A stretch of DNA of 64,000 nucleotides from Rhizobium sp. NLR16a. GTDB taxonomy: Bacteria; Pseudomonadota; Alphaproteobacteria; Rhizobiales; Rhizobiaceae. Shown here piece after piece: positions 54,486-63,057 of the stretch; the stretch's first letter is position 1, and each line of letters opens with the position of its first letter. The position numbers were made by a program, and so were the translations under genes. Below the pieces are notes generated by a model. That model ran no database searches. It worked only from the letters and a program-made list of their open reading frames with translations, and was not told the origin of the DNA. The stretch covers positions 372,001 to 436,000 of the forward strand of contig NZ_CP072866.1 in assembly GCF_017948245.1 (NCBI RefSeq), in the 5' to 3' direction.

Positions 54486-56159
54486 ATGAGCCCCGTCAAT
54501 ATCCTCCTCGTCGACGATCAGCCTGCAAAGCTTCTGAGCTATGAGGTGATTCTCGAAGAGCTCGAGGAAAACCTGATCAAGGCGCAGTCGGCGCGCGAAG
54601 CATTCGAGCACCTGTTGCGCACCGAGATCGCCGTGATCCTCGTCGACGTCTGCATGCCCGAGCAGGACGGTTTCGAACTCGTCGGAATGATCCGTCAGCA
54701 CCCGCGCTATCAGAACACGCCGATCATCTTCGTCTCGGCCGTGATGCTGGCCGAACCTGACCGGCTGCGCGGCTACGCGGTCGGCGCCGTCGACTATGTC
54801 TCGGTCCCGATCGTGCCCGAGGTGCTGAGGGCAAAGGTCAGAGTCTTTGCCGATCTCTACCGGAAGACACGGGAACTCGAGCGCCTGAATGCCGAACTGG
54901 AGGCCAGGGTGCACCAGCGCACCGCCGAGCTCGAGGCCTCGGCCGCGCAATTGCGTCAGCTGAACGAGGAACTCGAACACCGCATCGACCAAAGGACGCG
55001 CGAACGCGAGGAGGCGCTGGCGCAGCTGTTCGAGGCGCAGAAGCTCGATACGATCGGCCACCTGACAGGCGGCGTGGCGCACGATTTCAATAATCTTCTC
55101 ATGGCGGTGCTCGGCAGCCTCAGTCTGCTCAAGAAGCGGCTTCCGGCCGATGAGCGCAGCGAACGCCTGGTGACGAACGCCATCCAGGCGGCCGAACGCG
55201 GTACGGCGCTCACCCAGCGTCTGCTCGCCTTCGCCCGCCGACAGGAGCTGAAGCCACAGGCGGTCGACTTCCTCCGGCTGTTCGAAAACGTCGAGGATCT
55301 GCTCGCAAAGGCGGTTGGACCGCGCGTCGAGATCCGAAAGCGCATACCGGCGGATCTGGAGCCGCTTCTGGTGGACAGCAACCAGTTGGAACTGGCCCTG
55401 CTAAATCTCTTCGTCAATGCGCGGGATGCGCTTGAAAGTGGCGGTGCGGTGACGGTCGCCGCGGCGGCGGAGCAAGACCGGCCCGCCGGTCTTGCAGGCG
55501 GAAACTACATCAAGATATCGGTCTCGGATGACGGCGAAGGGATGGACGAGGCGACGGTCCTGCGCGCCGCCGAGCCATTCTTCACCACGAAAGGAATCGG
55601 CAAAGGCACTGGTCTTGGCCTATCGATGGTGCACGGCCTGGCGGCGCAATCGGGCGGTTCCATCCAGATTTCGAGCACAAGAGGGAAGGGCACAACTGTC
55701 TCGCTCTGGCTGCCCGTTGCGCAGAGCATTGCCAAGGAGGAGCCGGCGGTCGTGCCTGCGGCCGCGGAACCCTTGAAGCCGGTCTCGCGATCGCTTGCCA
55801 TCCTCGTCGTCGACGACGACGCGCTCGTCAGGACCGGAACCGTGGCAATGCTGGAGGATCTCGGACATCTGCCGCGGGAGGCGGCTTCCGCTACCCAGGC
55901 CCTGGAATTCCTCGCCGGCGGACAGGAGTGTGATCTCGTCATCACCGATCATGCCATGCCGGGGATGACCGGCGCCGAGCTCGCGCGCCACCTTCGTTCA
56001 GCCTTCCCCAACCTGCCCGTGATCCTCGCTTCAGGTTATGTCGAGCTTGCCGAGGATCAGGGGCTCGGCCGCATGCTCAGGATGGCGAAGCCGTTCACGC
56101 AAGAGCAACTCCAAGCGGCCATGGACGAGGCGCTGAGGGACAAGGTCGCGGCAGCGTGA
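54486..56159 (+). CDS. Hybrid histidine kinase: receiver-HisKA-HATPase-receiver
   Basis: This 557-residue soluble kinase follows the multi-HAMP kinase by ten bases. An N-terminal receiver (residues 1-125, ILLVDDQ and phospho-Asp in AVILVDVCMPEQDG) is joined by a coiled coil to a HisKA domain (LTGGVAHDFNNLL, His-Asp-Phe-Asn type) and an HATPase domain (VSDDGEGMDEA, GTGLGLSMVHG). A C-terminal receiver follows (ILVVDDDALVRTG, ITDHAMPGMTG). In the first receiver the usual conserved Lys near the end of beta-5 is replaced in DYVSVPIVPE, so its phosphorylation chemistry may differ. The N-terminal receiver is placed to accept a phosphate from the upstream kinase and control its own kinase. Confidence 0.9.
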   Translation: MSPVNILLVDDQPAKLLSYEVILEELEENLIKAQSAREAFEHLLRTEIAVILVDVCMPEQDGFELVGMIRQHPRYQNTPIIFVSAVMLAEPDRLRGYAVGAVDYVSVPIVPEVLRAKVRVFADLYRKTRELERLNAELEARVHQRTAELEASAAQLRQLNEELEHRIDQRTREREEALAQLFEAQKLDTIGHLTGGVAHDFNNLLMAVLGSLSLLKKRLPADERSERLVTNAIQAAERGTALTQRLLAFARRQELKPQAVDFLRLFENVEDLLAKAVGPRVEIRKRIPADLEPLLVDSNQLELALLNLFVNARDALESGGAVTVAAAAEQDRPAGLAGGNYIKISVSDDGEGMDEATVLRAAEPFFTTKGIGKGTGLGLSMVHGLAAQSGGSIQISSTRGKGTTVSLWLPVAQSIAKEEPAVVPAAAEPLKPVSRSLAILVVDDDALVRTGTVAMLEDLGHLPREAASATQALEFLAGGQECDLVITDHAMPGMTGAELARHLRSAFPNLPVILASGYVELAEDQGLGRMLRMAKPFTQEQLQAAMDEALRDKVAAA

Positions 56160-56549
56160 TGATGGGGGCGCCGCCGGGGGAGCTGGCGTAATTGAAGTGG
56201 ATCGGCTTCATCTTTTATTTGCTTCGCTCTCAGCACAACCAGGGTGTGCTGCATGAATGAAAGATTGTGAAGTTGTTGAAATAGCTTGCGATTCGCATCT
56301 CACCTTTTGCCTCAAGGCTCACATTCATTCCAGCCGCAGGTTGAAGCACAACCGCGTTTCAAGCTGAACCCGAGGGTGGTCTTTCGCGCTGCGTGAACCT
56401 TTCGCCAGCAGAAATGCCACTGCAGCGGCCAATCCGGATTCAGGCTGCTCGCTGATCAGGTTTCCTCGATCAGCGCACCCCAGCCCGGCGAAACTTTTTG
56501 CCCTGACAAAAGTTACTCAAATCCGTCTCACTTCACTGAAGGCTTTCCT
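56160..56549. other. 390-base intergenic region before treZ
   Basis: No coding frame is convincing. Two hairpins are visible: CAGCACA...TGTGCTG at 56231-56251 and GCTGATC...GATCAGC at 56451-56474, neither followed by a T-run. No GGAAC-N16/17-CGTT box was found. The region probably contains the terminator of the kinase operon and the treZ promoter, but I cannot assign them. Confidence 0.6.
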
Positions 56550-58331
56550 TTGACCAAAACGATGTTCGGCCCCGCGTTCACCCAAGATGGCATTCTGTTT
56601 CGTGTTTGGGCTCCTCTGCATGAAAGCGTGTCGTTGAAAATCGAAGGCTGTGATCCGCGCCCGATGCACGCGACTGAAGATGGCTGGCATCGGTGCACGG
56701 TCGCGGACGCCGGTCCCGGTGCGCGCTATCGCTTTATCCTGCCGGACGGTCTTCAAATTCCCGATCCTGCCTCGCGCTTCCAGCCGCAAGATGTGCATGG
56801 TCCGAGCGAAGTGGTCGACCTTTCCGCCTATCACTGGAAGACGCACGAATGGTCCGGCCGGCCCTGGGAGGAGATGGTCATCTACGAACTGCACATCGGC
56901 TGCTTCACACCAGAGGGAACCTTCAAGGCCGCGATCGAGCGTCTCGATCATCTGCGGGGGCTGGGTGTCACGGCGCTGCAGATCATGCCGCTCAGTGACT
57001 TTCCGGGGCGCTGGAATTGGGGCTATGACGGTGTGCTTCCCTATGCGCCCGACAGCAGTTACGGCCGGCCGGAAGATCTCATGGCGCTGGTGGATGCGGC
57101 GCACCAGCGTGGCATCTCGGTTTTCCTCGACGCGGTCTACAACCACTTCGGACCCGACGGGAACTATATCCCCTCCTACGCGCCGCTCTTTACCGATCAT
57201 CACAGGACGCCCTGGGGCCACGGCATCAATTACGACGGCGACGGCTCCGAGATGATCCGCGAATTCTTCATCGAGAACGCCATCTATTGGATCAACGAGT
57301 TCAGGCTCGACGGTTTTCGCTTCGACGCCGTCCACGCCATCAAGGACGACAGTTCTGAGCATCTTCTTCACGCGCTGGCCCGCCGCCTCAGGGCTGCGGC
57401 CGGTGACCGGCATGTTCATCTGATCGTGGAAAACGAGGAGAATGACAGCGACCTTTTGGAACGTGACGCAGACGGCGAGGCGAGGTTGTTCACGGCCCAA
57501 TGGAACGACGATATCCACCATGTTCTGCATGTTGCTGCCACGGGTGAAACCTTCGGCTACTATGCCGATTATGCCGGCGACACCGGCAAGCTCGGTCGGG
57601 CGCTGACGCAAGGATTCGTGTTCCAGGGCGAGCACATGCCGTATCGTGGAGGAAGCCGAGGCAGGCCGAGCGGCCACCTGCCGCCCACCGCCTTCGTGTC
57701 CTTTATCCAGAATCACGACCAGATCGGCAATCGGGCGCTGGGGGACCGGATCATGGCTTCGAGCCCGACCGATGCCGTCAAGACCGTCACGTCGATCTAC
57801 CTGCTGGCACCACAGATACCGATGCTGTTCATGGGCGAGGAATGGGGTGCGCGCGAGCCTTTTCCGTTTTTCTGCGACTTCGACGAGGATCTGAACGAGA
57901 AGGTCAGGAAGGGCAGGCGAGAGGAGCTTTCGCGTCTGCCGGGTTTCGACGCTGACGAGCTTCTCGATCCAACGGCTCCGTCGACCTTTGCGGCCGCCAA
58001 GCTCGACTGGTCGAAATGCGCCTCTTCGGAAATGCTCGAATTCTACCGGGAGCTTCTCAGCCTCCGGCATGGACGAATCGTACCCTTGTTGAAGGGCGCC
58101 CGCGGCGGAAACGCGGCCTATCACTCGGCGGGTGCGACGCTTGCGGTCGATTGGACCCTGGCCGGCGATTGGCGCCTTCATCTCGACGCCAACCTCGGCA
58201 GCGAGGCGGTGCGGCTTCCCAAGCGGTGCGACCAAGGTGAAACGATCTTCCGCCTCGGCAGCTGCGATGGAGGTCAACTGGCGCCCTGGACGGTGATCTG
58301 GCGCATCTCGAAAGGCGAGGGCATCGCATGA
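56550..58331 (+). CDS. treZ: Malto-oligosyltrehalose trehalohydrolase
   Basis: TreZ releases trehalose from malto-oligosyltrehalose. The 593-residue protein begins with an N-terminal E-set/CBM48 module (FRVWAPLHESVSLKIEG) and continues with a GH13_10 barrel: LDAVYNHFGPDGNY, the nucleophile in FRFDAVHAIKDDS, the acid in LIVENEEND, and the third Asp in QNHDQIGNRA. The start is uncertain: a TTG at 56550 and an ATG at 56562 are both possible, with only a weak GAAGG ahead. The partner enzyme TreY, which makes the substrate from maltodextrin, is not encoded next to it, so it must lie elsewhere. malQ follows 13 bases downstream. Confidence 0.93.
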   Translation: MTKTMFGPAFTQDGILFRVWAPLHESVSLKIEGCDPRPMHATEDGWHRCTVADAGPGARYRFILPDGLQIPDPASRFQPQDVHGPSEVVDLSAYHWKTHEWSGRPWEEMVIYELHIGCFTPEGTFKAAIERLDHLRGLGVTALQIMPLSDFPGRWNWGYDGVLPYAPDSSYGRPEDLMALVDAAHQRGISVFLDAVYNHFGPDGNYIPSYAPLFTDHHRTPWGHGINYDGDGSEMIREFFIENAIYWINEFRLDGFRFDAVHAIKDDSSEHLLHALARRLRAAAGDRHVHLIVENEENDSDLLERDADGEARLFTAQWNDDIHHVLHVAATGETFGYYADYAGDTGKLGRALTQGFVFQGEHMPYRGGSRGRPSGHLPPTAFVSFIQNHDQIGNRALGDRIMASSPTDAVKTVTSIYLLAPQIPMLFMGEEWGAREPFPFFCDFDEDLNEKVRKGRREELSRLPGFDADELLDPTAPSTFAAAKLDWSKCASSEMLEFYRELLSLRHGRIVPLLKGARGGNAAYHSAGATLAVDWTLAGDWRLHLDANLGSEAVRLPKRCDQGETIFRLGSCDGGQLAPWTVIWRISKGEGIA

Positions 58332-58344
58332 AGGCGATCGGACG

Positions 58345-60267
58345 ATGAAGTCTGCCGAGCTCGACAAGCTCGCCCGCCAATACGGGATCAGGTTGACCAG
58401 GCCCAGTCCCGACGACGGCGGCGAGGTGGCGATTTCCGCCGACACCAAACGCAAGATACTCTCGGCTTTGGAAGTCGATCTGCCAGGAACCACCCATCGC
58501 GGGACGGTTGCACCGCGGCGGGAGCAGGAGCCGGGGCCGGCGAAGGATACAATTCCCAAGTCATTTCTGCCGAACTTCCTGCTCAAGACGCGGGTCTGGG
58601 GGATCAGCCTGCAGCTTTACGAACTCCGTTCGGTGCGCAACTGGGGCATCGGAGATTTCGAGGATCTGTCCGATGTGGCCGACCTGGCGGGAAAGCTTGG
58701 CGCCGATTTCATCGGCCTCAATCCGCTTCACGCACCATTTCTTGCCGATCCCGATCGCTGCAGCCCCTATGAACCTTCAAGCCGTCAGCATCTCAACCCG
58801 CTCTATATCGCGGTCGACCGATTGCCGGGTTTTGTCAGTAGTGCCGAACTCGAACGGCAATTGGAGGGACTTCGCGGAAGCGACCTCGTCGATTATGCCG
58901 GAGTTGCGAGGGTCAAGCTTGGAATTCTGCGGGATCGCTGGCGCGCCTGGCTGCAAGCGGATGCCGCCGATGAAACCTACAATCCCGTCGATTTCGATGT
59001 CTTCGTCGCGCAGGGCGGCGACAGCTTGCGGCGACACGCGCTTTTCGAATGCCTTTCGCTTTCCATGGTGGAGCGTGGGAGGGGCGCCGGTTGGCAGGGA
59101 TGGCCGGCCGATTTCCGGCGCTTCGACAGCGCCGCCGTCGCCGAATTCGCACGTGAGCATGCGGAGGAGGTCCGTTTTCATATGTGGTTGCAGTGGCTCG
59201 CCCACCGGCAGTTGCTGCAGGCGGCGGACCGGGCGCGCGAAGCCGGCCTGCGGATCGGGCTTTATCTCGATCTTGCCGTGGGCGAGGCGGTCGACGGATC
59301 GGCGATGTGGAGCGAGCCGGATGTCTATATCTCGAAGGCGACCATCGGCAGCCCTCCCGATCCATTCGCGGTAGAGGGGCAGGACTGGCATCTCGCCGGA
59401 TATCTGCCGTCCGCGATCGCTGCGGGAGACAATTCTCCTTACCGGCGCATGGTAAGCGCCGCCATGCGCTATGCCGGTGCGATCCGGATCGATCACGCCC
59501 CGGCGCTCCGACGCCTCTTTCTGGTGCCGCTCGGCAGCAGGCCGGATGGCGGCGCCTATGTCCGCTACCCCCAGCATCGGCTTCTACAGATCCTGGCCGA
59601 GACCTCCGCTGAGCATCGATGCCTCGTCATCGGTGAAGCGCTGGGAGTGATACCGCCGGATTTGCCTGACGAGCTCGCGGCGGCGCAGATCCTTTCGTAT
59701 CGCATTCTCTCCTATGAACAGGACGGGAAAGGCTTCAAGCCGCCGGATGCCTATCCCGTTTTCGGCCTGGCCTGCATTTCGACGCACGACCATCAGACGC
59801 TTGCCGGTTGGTGGCGCAGCGCCGACATCCAGGATCGCCGCGACCATGGTATCGTGCCGCCCGATCTCACGGCAAAACATCTTCAGCACCGCCGACGCGA
59901 GCGACGAAATCTGAAGACGGCGCTCCGCGCTGCCGGCATCGACGTGCCGGCCCGTCTCAACGCAAGGGCGAGCCGGGAGACCTTGAGGGAATTGACCGTC
60001 AGCGCCTACCGCTTCATCGCCCGTACTCCGTCGCTTCTCGTCGCGGTTCGGGTTGCCGACCTGACCGACGAGAAAAGCCCCACCAACATCCCCGGCACGA
60101 GCGACAGCTACCCCAACTGGAAACCGAAGCTGTCGGTTTCGCTGGAGGGGCTGGCGTCGAACCCGCTGCTGCATCGCATTACGGCGGCGATGCGGGAAGA
60201 AAGGCCACGAATTCACGCGGCGAGGGAACGATCAGGGAGCAGGCGGATTTCGAATAGACAGGGATAA
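58345..60267 (+). CDS. malQ: 4-alpha-glucanotransferase (amylomaltase)
   Basis: MalQ moves maltosyl segments between malto-oligosaccharides. This 640-residue GH77 protein has an extra N-terminal region of about 80 residues, followed by WGISLQLYELRSVRNWGIGDFEDL and LNPLHAPFL. The nucleophile is in IRIDHAPALRRLF, the acid is in LVIGEALGVIP and the third Asp in ISTHDHQTLAGWW. Together with treZ in the same operon, it can lengthen and rearrange glucans that feed trehalose synthesis. The glgE-treS-glgB operon about 16 kb upstream encodes the reverse flow from trehalose to glucan. Confidence 0.93.
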   Translation: MKSAELDKLARQYGIRLTRPSPDDGGEVAISADTKRKILSALEVDLPGTTHRGTVAPRREQEPGPAKDTIPKSFLPNFLLKTRVWGISLQLYELRSVRNWGIGDFEDLSDVADLAGKLGADFIGLNPLHAPFLADPDRCSPYEPSSRQHLNPLYIAVDRLPGFVSSAELERQLEGLRGSDLVDYAGVARVKLGILRDRWRAWLQADAADETYNPVDFDVFVAQGGDSLRRHALFECLSLSMVERGRGAGWQGWPADFRRFDSAAVAEFAREHAEEVRFHMWLQWLAHRQLLQAADRAREAGLRIGLYLDLAVGEAVDGSAMWSEPDVYISKATIGSPPDPFAVEGQDWHLAGYLPSAIAAGDNSPYRRMVSAAMRYAGAIRIDHAPALRRLFLVPLGSRPDGGAYVRYPQHRLLQILAETSAEHRCLVIGEALGVIPPDLPDELAAAQILSYRILSYEQDGKGFKPPDAYPVFGLACISTHDHQTLAGWWRSADIQDRRDHGIVPPDLTAKHLQHRRRERRNLKTALRAAGIDVPARLNARASRETLRELTVSAYRFIARTPSLLVAVRVADLTDEKSPTNIPGTSDSYPNWKPKLSVSLEGLASNPLLHRITAAMREERPRIHAARERSGSRRISNRQG

Positions 60268-60278
60268 GGATCGCCGAG

Positions 60279-60479
60279 ATGAAAGCCAGAAAACCACTTG
60301 TCGAGGTCGCGGTAGAGACCGAGGAAGGCCGGGTGCCGTTGGGCATCATGAACGCCAAGCAGGCATTGTCGCTTCCTGACGATCTCGATGTGAAGGTATC
60401 GCATCCTGATCACGAGCCGGGCAGCACCGACATTTTCATTCCCAAGGACGAACTGCACCGGCATCTGGACAAGTCATAG
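60279..60479 (+). CDS. Small hydrophilic protein of unknown function
   Basis: This 66-residue soluble protein starts 11 bases after malQ (stop to ATG) with a plausible ribosome site (GATAAGGATCG). It has an N-terminal beta-strand-like VEVAVETEEGRVPLGIMN and a C-terminal SHPDHEPGSTDIFIPKDELHRHL. No domain is recognised. Because it directly follows treZ-malQ it is probably cotranscribed with them. Confidence 0.65.
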   Translation: MKARKPLVEVAVETEEGRVPLGIMNAKQALSLPDDLDVKVSHPDHEPGSTDIFIPKDELHRHLDKS

Positions 60480-60530
60480 GATGCGTCACCTTACCAGCTC
60501 GACGCGGGCAGGCGATTTGAATTCGAGCCC

Positions 60531-60555
60531 GGAACCTCGGCGGGCCTGGAGTGTT
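60531..60555 (+). promoter_or_regulatory. EcfG-type promoter
   Basis: GGAAC (60531-60535) and TGTT (60552-60555) are separated by 16 bases. It lies 27 bases before the ATG at 60583 and would drive the small-protein run 60583-61183. Only the third element (T instead of C) differs from the consensus. Confidence 0.65.
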
Positions 60556-60582
60556 TGACTCGATAAACCGAAGGAGAAAATC

Positions 60583-60798
60583 ATGGCACATGCCGACCGG
60601 AAACATATTGGTGCTGGCACGAAGGGAAAGGGCGACGGCGGCGGCGCGATGACCGATCTCGACCGGGAACAGCTTCCCGAAAACATGGTCCTCTCGAACC
60701 GCGACAAGACGCAGCATTCCAAGGAGCGCGGCCTCGACGGCAAGACGATCCAAACTGAGCAATACGCGGATCACAGCTCCAATCGGAATCCTAAGTGA
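60583..60798 (+). CDS. Small hydrophilic stress-type protein
   Basis: This 71-residue protein is rich in Gly, Lys, Asp, His and Asn and has no hydrophobic segment (KHIGAGTKGKGDGGG; TQHSKERGLDGKTIQ). Such composition is typical of intrinsically disordered, desiccation- or osmotic-stress-linked proteins, but no family is recognised. GGAG lies seven bases before the ATG, and the EcfG-type promoter at 60531 precedes it. Two similar disordered mini-proteins follow. Confidence 0.7.
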   Translation: MAHADRKHIGAGTKGKGDGGGAMTDLDREQLPENMVLSNRDKTQHSKERGLDGKTIQTEQYADHSSNRNPK

Positions 60799-60808
60799 GG
60801 AAAAGGTG

Positions 60809-60985
60809 ATGAGCAGCAGATTGCCCCCCATTCCCGCCAAAAACGTCAGCAACAAGGGAGCCGGCAAGCCGGCGCGGACCGAGGCGGAGGATACCGCAAG
60901 CGGCAACGAAAACCCTGAGAAGAAGGGTCAACAAGGAAACACCAAAGTCAACACTACCCATCAGGGTTACCAGCAGGACAGGTAG
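60809..60985 (+). CDS. Very small disordered protein (58 aa)
   Basis: This short frame (MSSRLPPIPAKNVSNKGAGK...) is rich in Lys, Asn, Gly, Gln and Pro and contains GQQGNTKVNTTHQGYQQDR. It has no hydrophobic segment. An AAAAGG sequence precedes the ATG. It is ten bases from the previous gene and ends nine bases before the next, so a three-gene operon of disordered proteins is likely. Function is unknown. Confidence 0.55.
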   Translation: MSSRLPPIPAKNVSNKGAGKPARTEAEDTASGNENPEKKGQQGNTKVNTTHQGYQQDR

Positions 60986-60994
60986 GAGGCATCG

Positions 60995-61183
60995 ATGTCT
61001 ACCTCGCAGAAGAGCCCGTCAACGATCCGCCAGGGCGGCCCAGGCGCATCCCACGAAAACGCCAAGGCGCCGCTCGAGGTACCGAAGCCGGCAGCCGAGC
61101 CGGATAGACGCACGCGAAGCAAGGTTTCCGGCGGCGGCGGCGAGCATGATCGCCACCACACCCACGACGCAAGAGAGAAGTGA
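60995..61183 (+). CDS. Very small disordered protein (62 aa)
   Basis: The frame encodes a Ser/Gly/Pro/Arg-rich, His-containing peptide (SQKSPSTIRQGGPGASHENA and KVSGGGGEHDRHHTHDAREK). AGGAGG lies six bases before the ATG, a strong ribosome site for such a short frame, so it is likely translated. It is the third of the disordered run. The function is unknown; the His-rich tail might bind metal ions (inference). Confidence 0.55.
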   Translation: MSTSQKSPSTIRQGGPGASHENAKAPLEVPKPAAEPDRRTRSKVSGGGGEHDRHHTHDAREK

Positions 61184-61266
61184 GGGACAGACCTGGCGGC
61201 GGAACCCTGATCGGCCAACGTCGCAGGTCCACCGCTTCACATGATCAACATGACGGAAAACAGACC

Positions 61267-61428
61267 ATGACGACCGCATTCATCCTTGTTGCACTGGCTC
61301 TCCTCATCATCTACGCCGGCCCGACATTGCTTTACATCTGCGTTGGTTATGCTGACTACATGATCGAGCGGCGCCGACATTTGCTGGCTGTGAAACACGC
61401 CGTAAAGCGTCGCAGCGACGAGCTTTAG
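61267..61428 (+). CDS. Small single-membrane-helix protein
   Basis: From the ATG at 61267 the frame encodes 53 residues: a hydrophobic helix (FILVALALLIIYAGPTLLYI) followed by a basic tail (ERRRHLLAVKHAVKRRSDEL). GACGGAAAAC lies upstream as a weak ribosome site. The frame stays open to 61180, but the upstream part is unlikely to be coding. Function is unknown; an inner-membrane stress mini-protein is possible. Confidence 0.5.
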   Translation: MTTAFILVALALLIIYAGPTLLYICVGYADYMIERRRHLLAVKHAVKRRSDEL

Positions 61429-61485
61429 CTGTCCGTTACAACGGGCCATCAATACTTGGGGTGCCGTATCTTTGGCTCCGCAGGT

Positions 61486-61629
61486 TCATTCTTCTTCGTT
61501 GGAGCGCTGGGTGATCGCGAAGTCCTGGAGGATGCCGGCCTTTTCAGGCTCGCTGCCGGCATGGGCGATAAGAGCATGGAAGGCGGCTCGAACGATCTCT
61601 TTCTTGGTGGCCTGCGGATGCGATTTCAT
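61486..61629 (-). CDS. Small acidic/helical protein (47 aa)
   Basis: This is a short frame that is easily missed. From the ATG at 61629 it encodes MKSHPQATKKEIVRAAFHAL and ends with ITQRSNEEE, with regular codon use and a plausible AAGG five bases upstream. Its start lies twelve bases after the stop of the next small gene upstream (61641), so both are probably one transcript. No family recognised. Confidence 0.45.
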   Translation of the reverse strand: MKSHPQATKKEIVRAAFHALIAHAGSEPEKAGILQDFAITQRSNEEE

Positions 61630-61640
61630 CACCGCCTTGA

Positions 61641-61862
61641 TCAGCTGTTCCCCGAACCGTCGTCTTCGATTTCCTCGACATCATGACGAGGCAGAATGCG
61701 CTGCTTCACTTCCTCGGCCGCGACCGCGATACCTCTGGCCGTTCCCGCCAGCGCCAGTTCAGCGGCGATAAGAGGGTGCTTGCGCACAAGCTTGCCCAGC
61801 ACTTTGGCGGCTGCAGCCGCCTTGGCCTGGGACAGGACGCCTTTATTAGCGCGTTTGCGCAA
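61641..61862 (-). CDS. Small Ala/Lys-rich helical protein
   Basis: This 73-residue protein has a basic, Ala-rich helical N-terminal half (KGVLSQAKAAAAAKVLGKLV) and an acidic C-terminus (HDVEEIEDDGSGNS). A central stretch (IAAELALAGTARGIAVAA) is amphipathic. It resembles histone-H1-like or membrane-peripheral small proteins, but no family is recognised. It lies downstream of the EcfG-linked gene at 61910-62272 on the same strand. Confidence 0.5.
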   Translation of the reverse strand: MRKRANKGVLSQAKAAAAAKVLGKLVRKHPLIAAELALAGTARGIAVAAEEVKQRILPRHDVEEIEDDGSGNS

Positions 61863-61909
61863 GAGAGATTCCAGCTTTCGCTTCGAACGCTTTCGGGGCG
61901 GCGTCGAAT

Positions 61910-62272
61910 CTAATGTACGGCGACGCCCTTCCGAGGGTTTTCTTCGGCCTGTTTCCGGACTTTCTTCGGGAGCGCCGAACTGGCGGCGTCACGCACGACG
62001 CCGACGGCCGCATCGGTTGCGCTGTGAAAGGCTCGGCCGACTAGCCCAAGGGTCTTGGCGCCCTTGCGCCCACCCGATTTTGCGGCGCCGGCAATGTCGT
62101 CGCTATCCTCCACGAGCACGGCCGCTGCAGCGCCGGCCCCGGCGATCAGCGCCTTTCCCAAGATATCGCGGCCTGTCGAGCTCGCCAGTAATGTTTTCAC
62201 TATAGAATTCTTCCGGATGCCTTTAGGTACCTTGTATCCTGCAATCCTCTTCGGAATCTTTGTCTTGGCCAT
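61910..62272 (-). CDS. Basic, Ala/Lys-rich protein under an EcfG-type promoter
   Basis: This 120-residue protein starts at the ATG at 62272, preceded by GGGAG; an in-frame ATG at 62338 lies upstream of the promoter box. It has a basic N-terminus (AKTKIPKRIAGYKVPKGIRKN), a Gly/Ala-rich hydrophobic centre (LGKALIAGAGAAAAVLV) and a basic C-terminus ending KVRKQAEENPRKGVAVH. The centre could be a short membrane-active helix. No domain is recognised. The upstream EcfG-type promoter places it in the general stress response (inference). Confidence 0.7.
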   Translation of the reverse strand: MAKTKIPKRIAGYKVPKGIRKNSIVKTLLASSTGRDILGKALIAGAGAAAAVLVEDSDDIAGAAKSGGRKGAKTLGLVGRAFHSATDAAVGVVRDAASSALPKKVRKQAEENPRKGVAVH

Positions 62273-62298
62273 AGTACAGCTCCCTTTTGAACGTTGGA

Positions 62299-62323
62299 AA
62301 CGCGGTAAAGCGCACCCTGTTCC
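62299..62323 (-). promoter_or_regulatory. EcfG-type promoter, perfect consensus
   Basis: On the minus strand GGAAC (62319-62323) and CGTT (62299-62302) are separated by exactly 16 bases. The start codon of the basic protein lies 26 bases downstream of the CGTT box. Confidence 0.8.
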
Positions 62324-62407
62324 CAGATTAGGTGGCACAGTTCGCGATGGCGGGATCTCCGGCAGTGCGGGAGCTCCGGTCTCGTCGCAGCAAAGGGAGA
62401 ATAGACG

Positions 62408-62656
62408 TTAGTGGATCGACTGCGAGGTCGGAGCGTTGATCTTGAGCAGATCCGGGGCGGGAAACATCTCGATCAATCCTGCTGCGAGGTCGTCGACATC
62501 CGTCTTGCCGTCATTGAAGAGCTGAATGGCGGCGCTGCACAGGATCTGGCTGTCGTGTTCGCTCACCGAGACGCCGAAATGGCGATACCAGCTCATGACA
62601 GCCTTCGAAAGACATCTGAAATCCTGCGGTAGTATCGGTCTGTAGAAAATCGCCAT
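62408..62656 (-). CDS. Small hypothetical protein (82 aa)
   Basis: This 82-residue, mostly helical protein (MAIFYRPILPQDFRCLSKAV, later HDSQILCSAAIQLFNDG and DVDDLAAGLIEMF) has no signal peptide. The regular amphipathic pattern and codon use support a real gene. The ribosome site is weak; a start at the internal Met (62596) is possible. No family is recognised. Confidence 0.6.
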   Translation of the reverse strand: MAIFYRPILPQDFRCLSKAVMSWYRHFGVSVSEHDSQILCSAAIQLFNDGKTDVDDLAAGLIEMFPAPDLLKINAPTSQSIH

Positions 62657-62796
62657 GAACGCCCACCACGATTGCCGCTTGTCGCCTTCACTTAATCAAG
62701 ATAATGCCCGTCCTGTTTGATACCAAGCGGCTTGTTTCTTCGGTGCGTTAGCGCACGGACCAGCTATTTCGAGCGGCGTGCCGAGCCTCCTTTGCC

Positions 62797-63057
62797 TCAG
62801 GCAAGGACACCCGCGGCAATGGCGGCCTGGATGAAACGTTGGCGCGCCAGTTCGGCGCTTCCGCGTCGGCGAAGCGCATCGACGCAGCGCCGCTTCGCTT
62901 CGAAATAACCGCCGCCCCGAACGTTGGTCCAGCGATGATTCAGGATGTCGAGTGCCGCGTCCGGACCTTCTATGCGCTGCTGCTCGCTCTCGGCGGTGCG
63001 GATGAAAACTGGATATTACCAAACCAGGTGGAAATCGACCTCGATGACGTCAGCCAT
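62797..63057 (-). pseudogene. DUF982 family gene interrupted by an in-frame stop
   Basis: The frame from 63057 encodes MADVIEVDFHLVW, then TAA (63016-63018), then continues open for 72 codons with a full DUF982 pattern: YPVFIRTAESEQQRIEGPDA, ALDILNHRWTNVRGGGY, CVDALRRRGSAELARQRFIQA and a TGA at 62797-62799. DUF982 is a short, alphaproteobacterial domain of unknown function, abundant in rhizobia. No ATG, GTG or TTG codon follows the TAA early enough to restart the domain. The break is a single codon, so it looks like a young pseudogene; a sequencing error or stop readthrough cannot be excluded. Confidence 0.75.

Noticed and set aside
56517..58586. 689-codon minus-strand frame
   Set aside because: Antisense of treZ and the malQ start; no domain and no ribosome site.
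61209..61235. GGAAC as a further EcfG box
   Set aside because: The bases 16-17 downstream do not fit NGTT and there is no matching start codon pattern.
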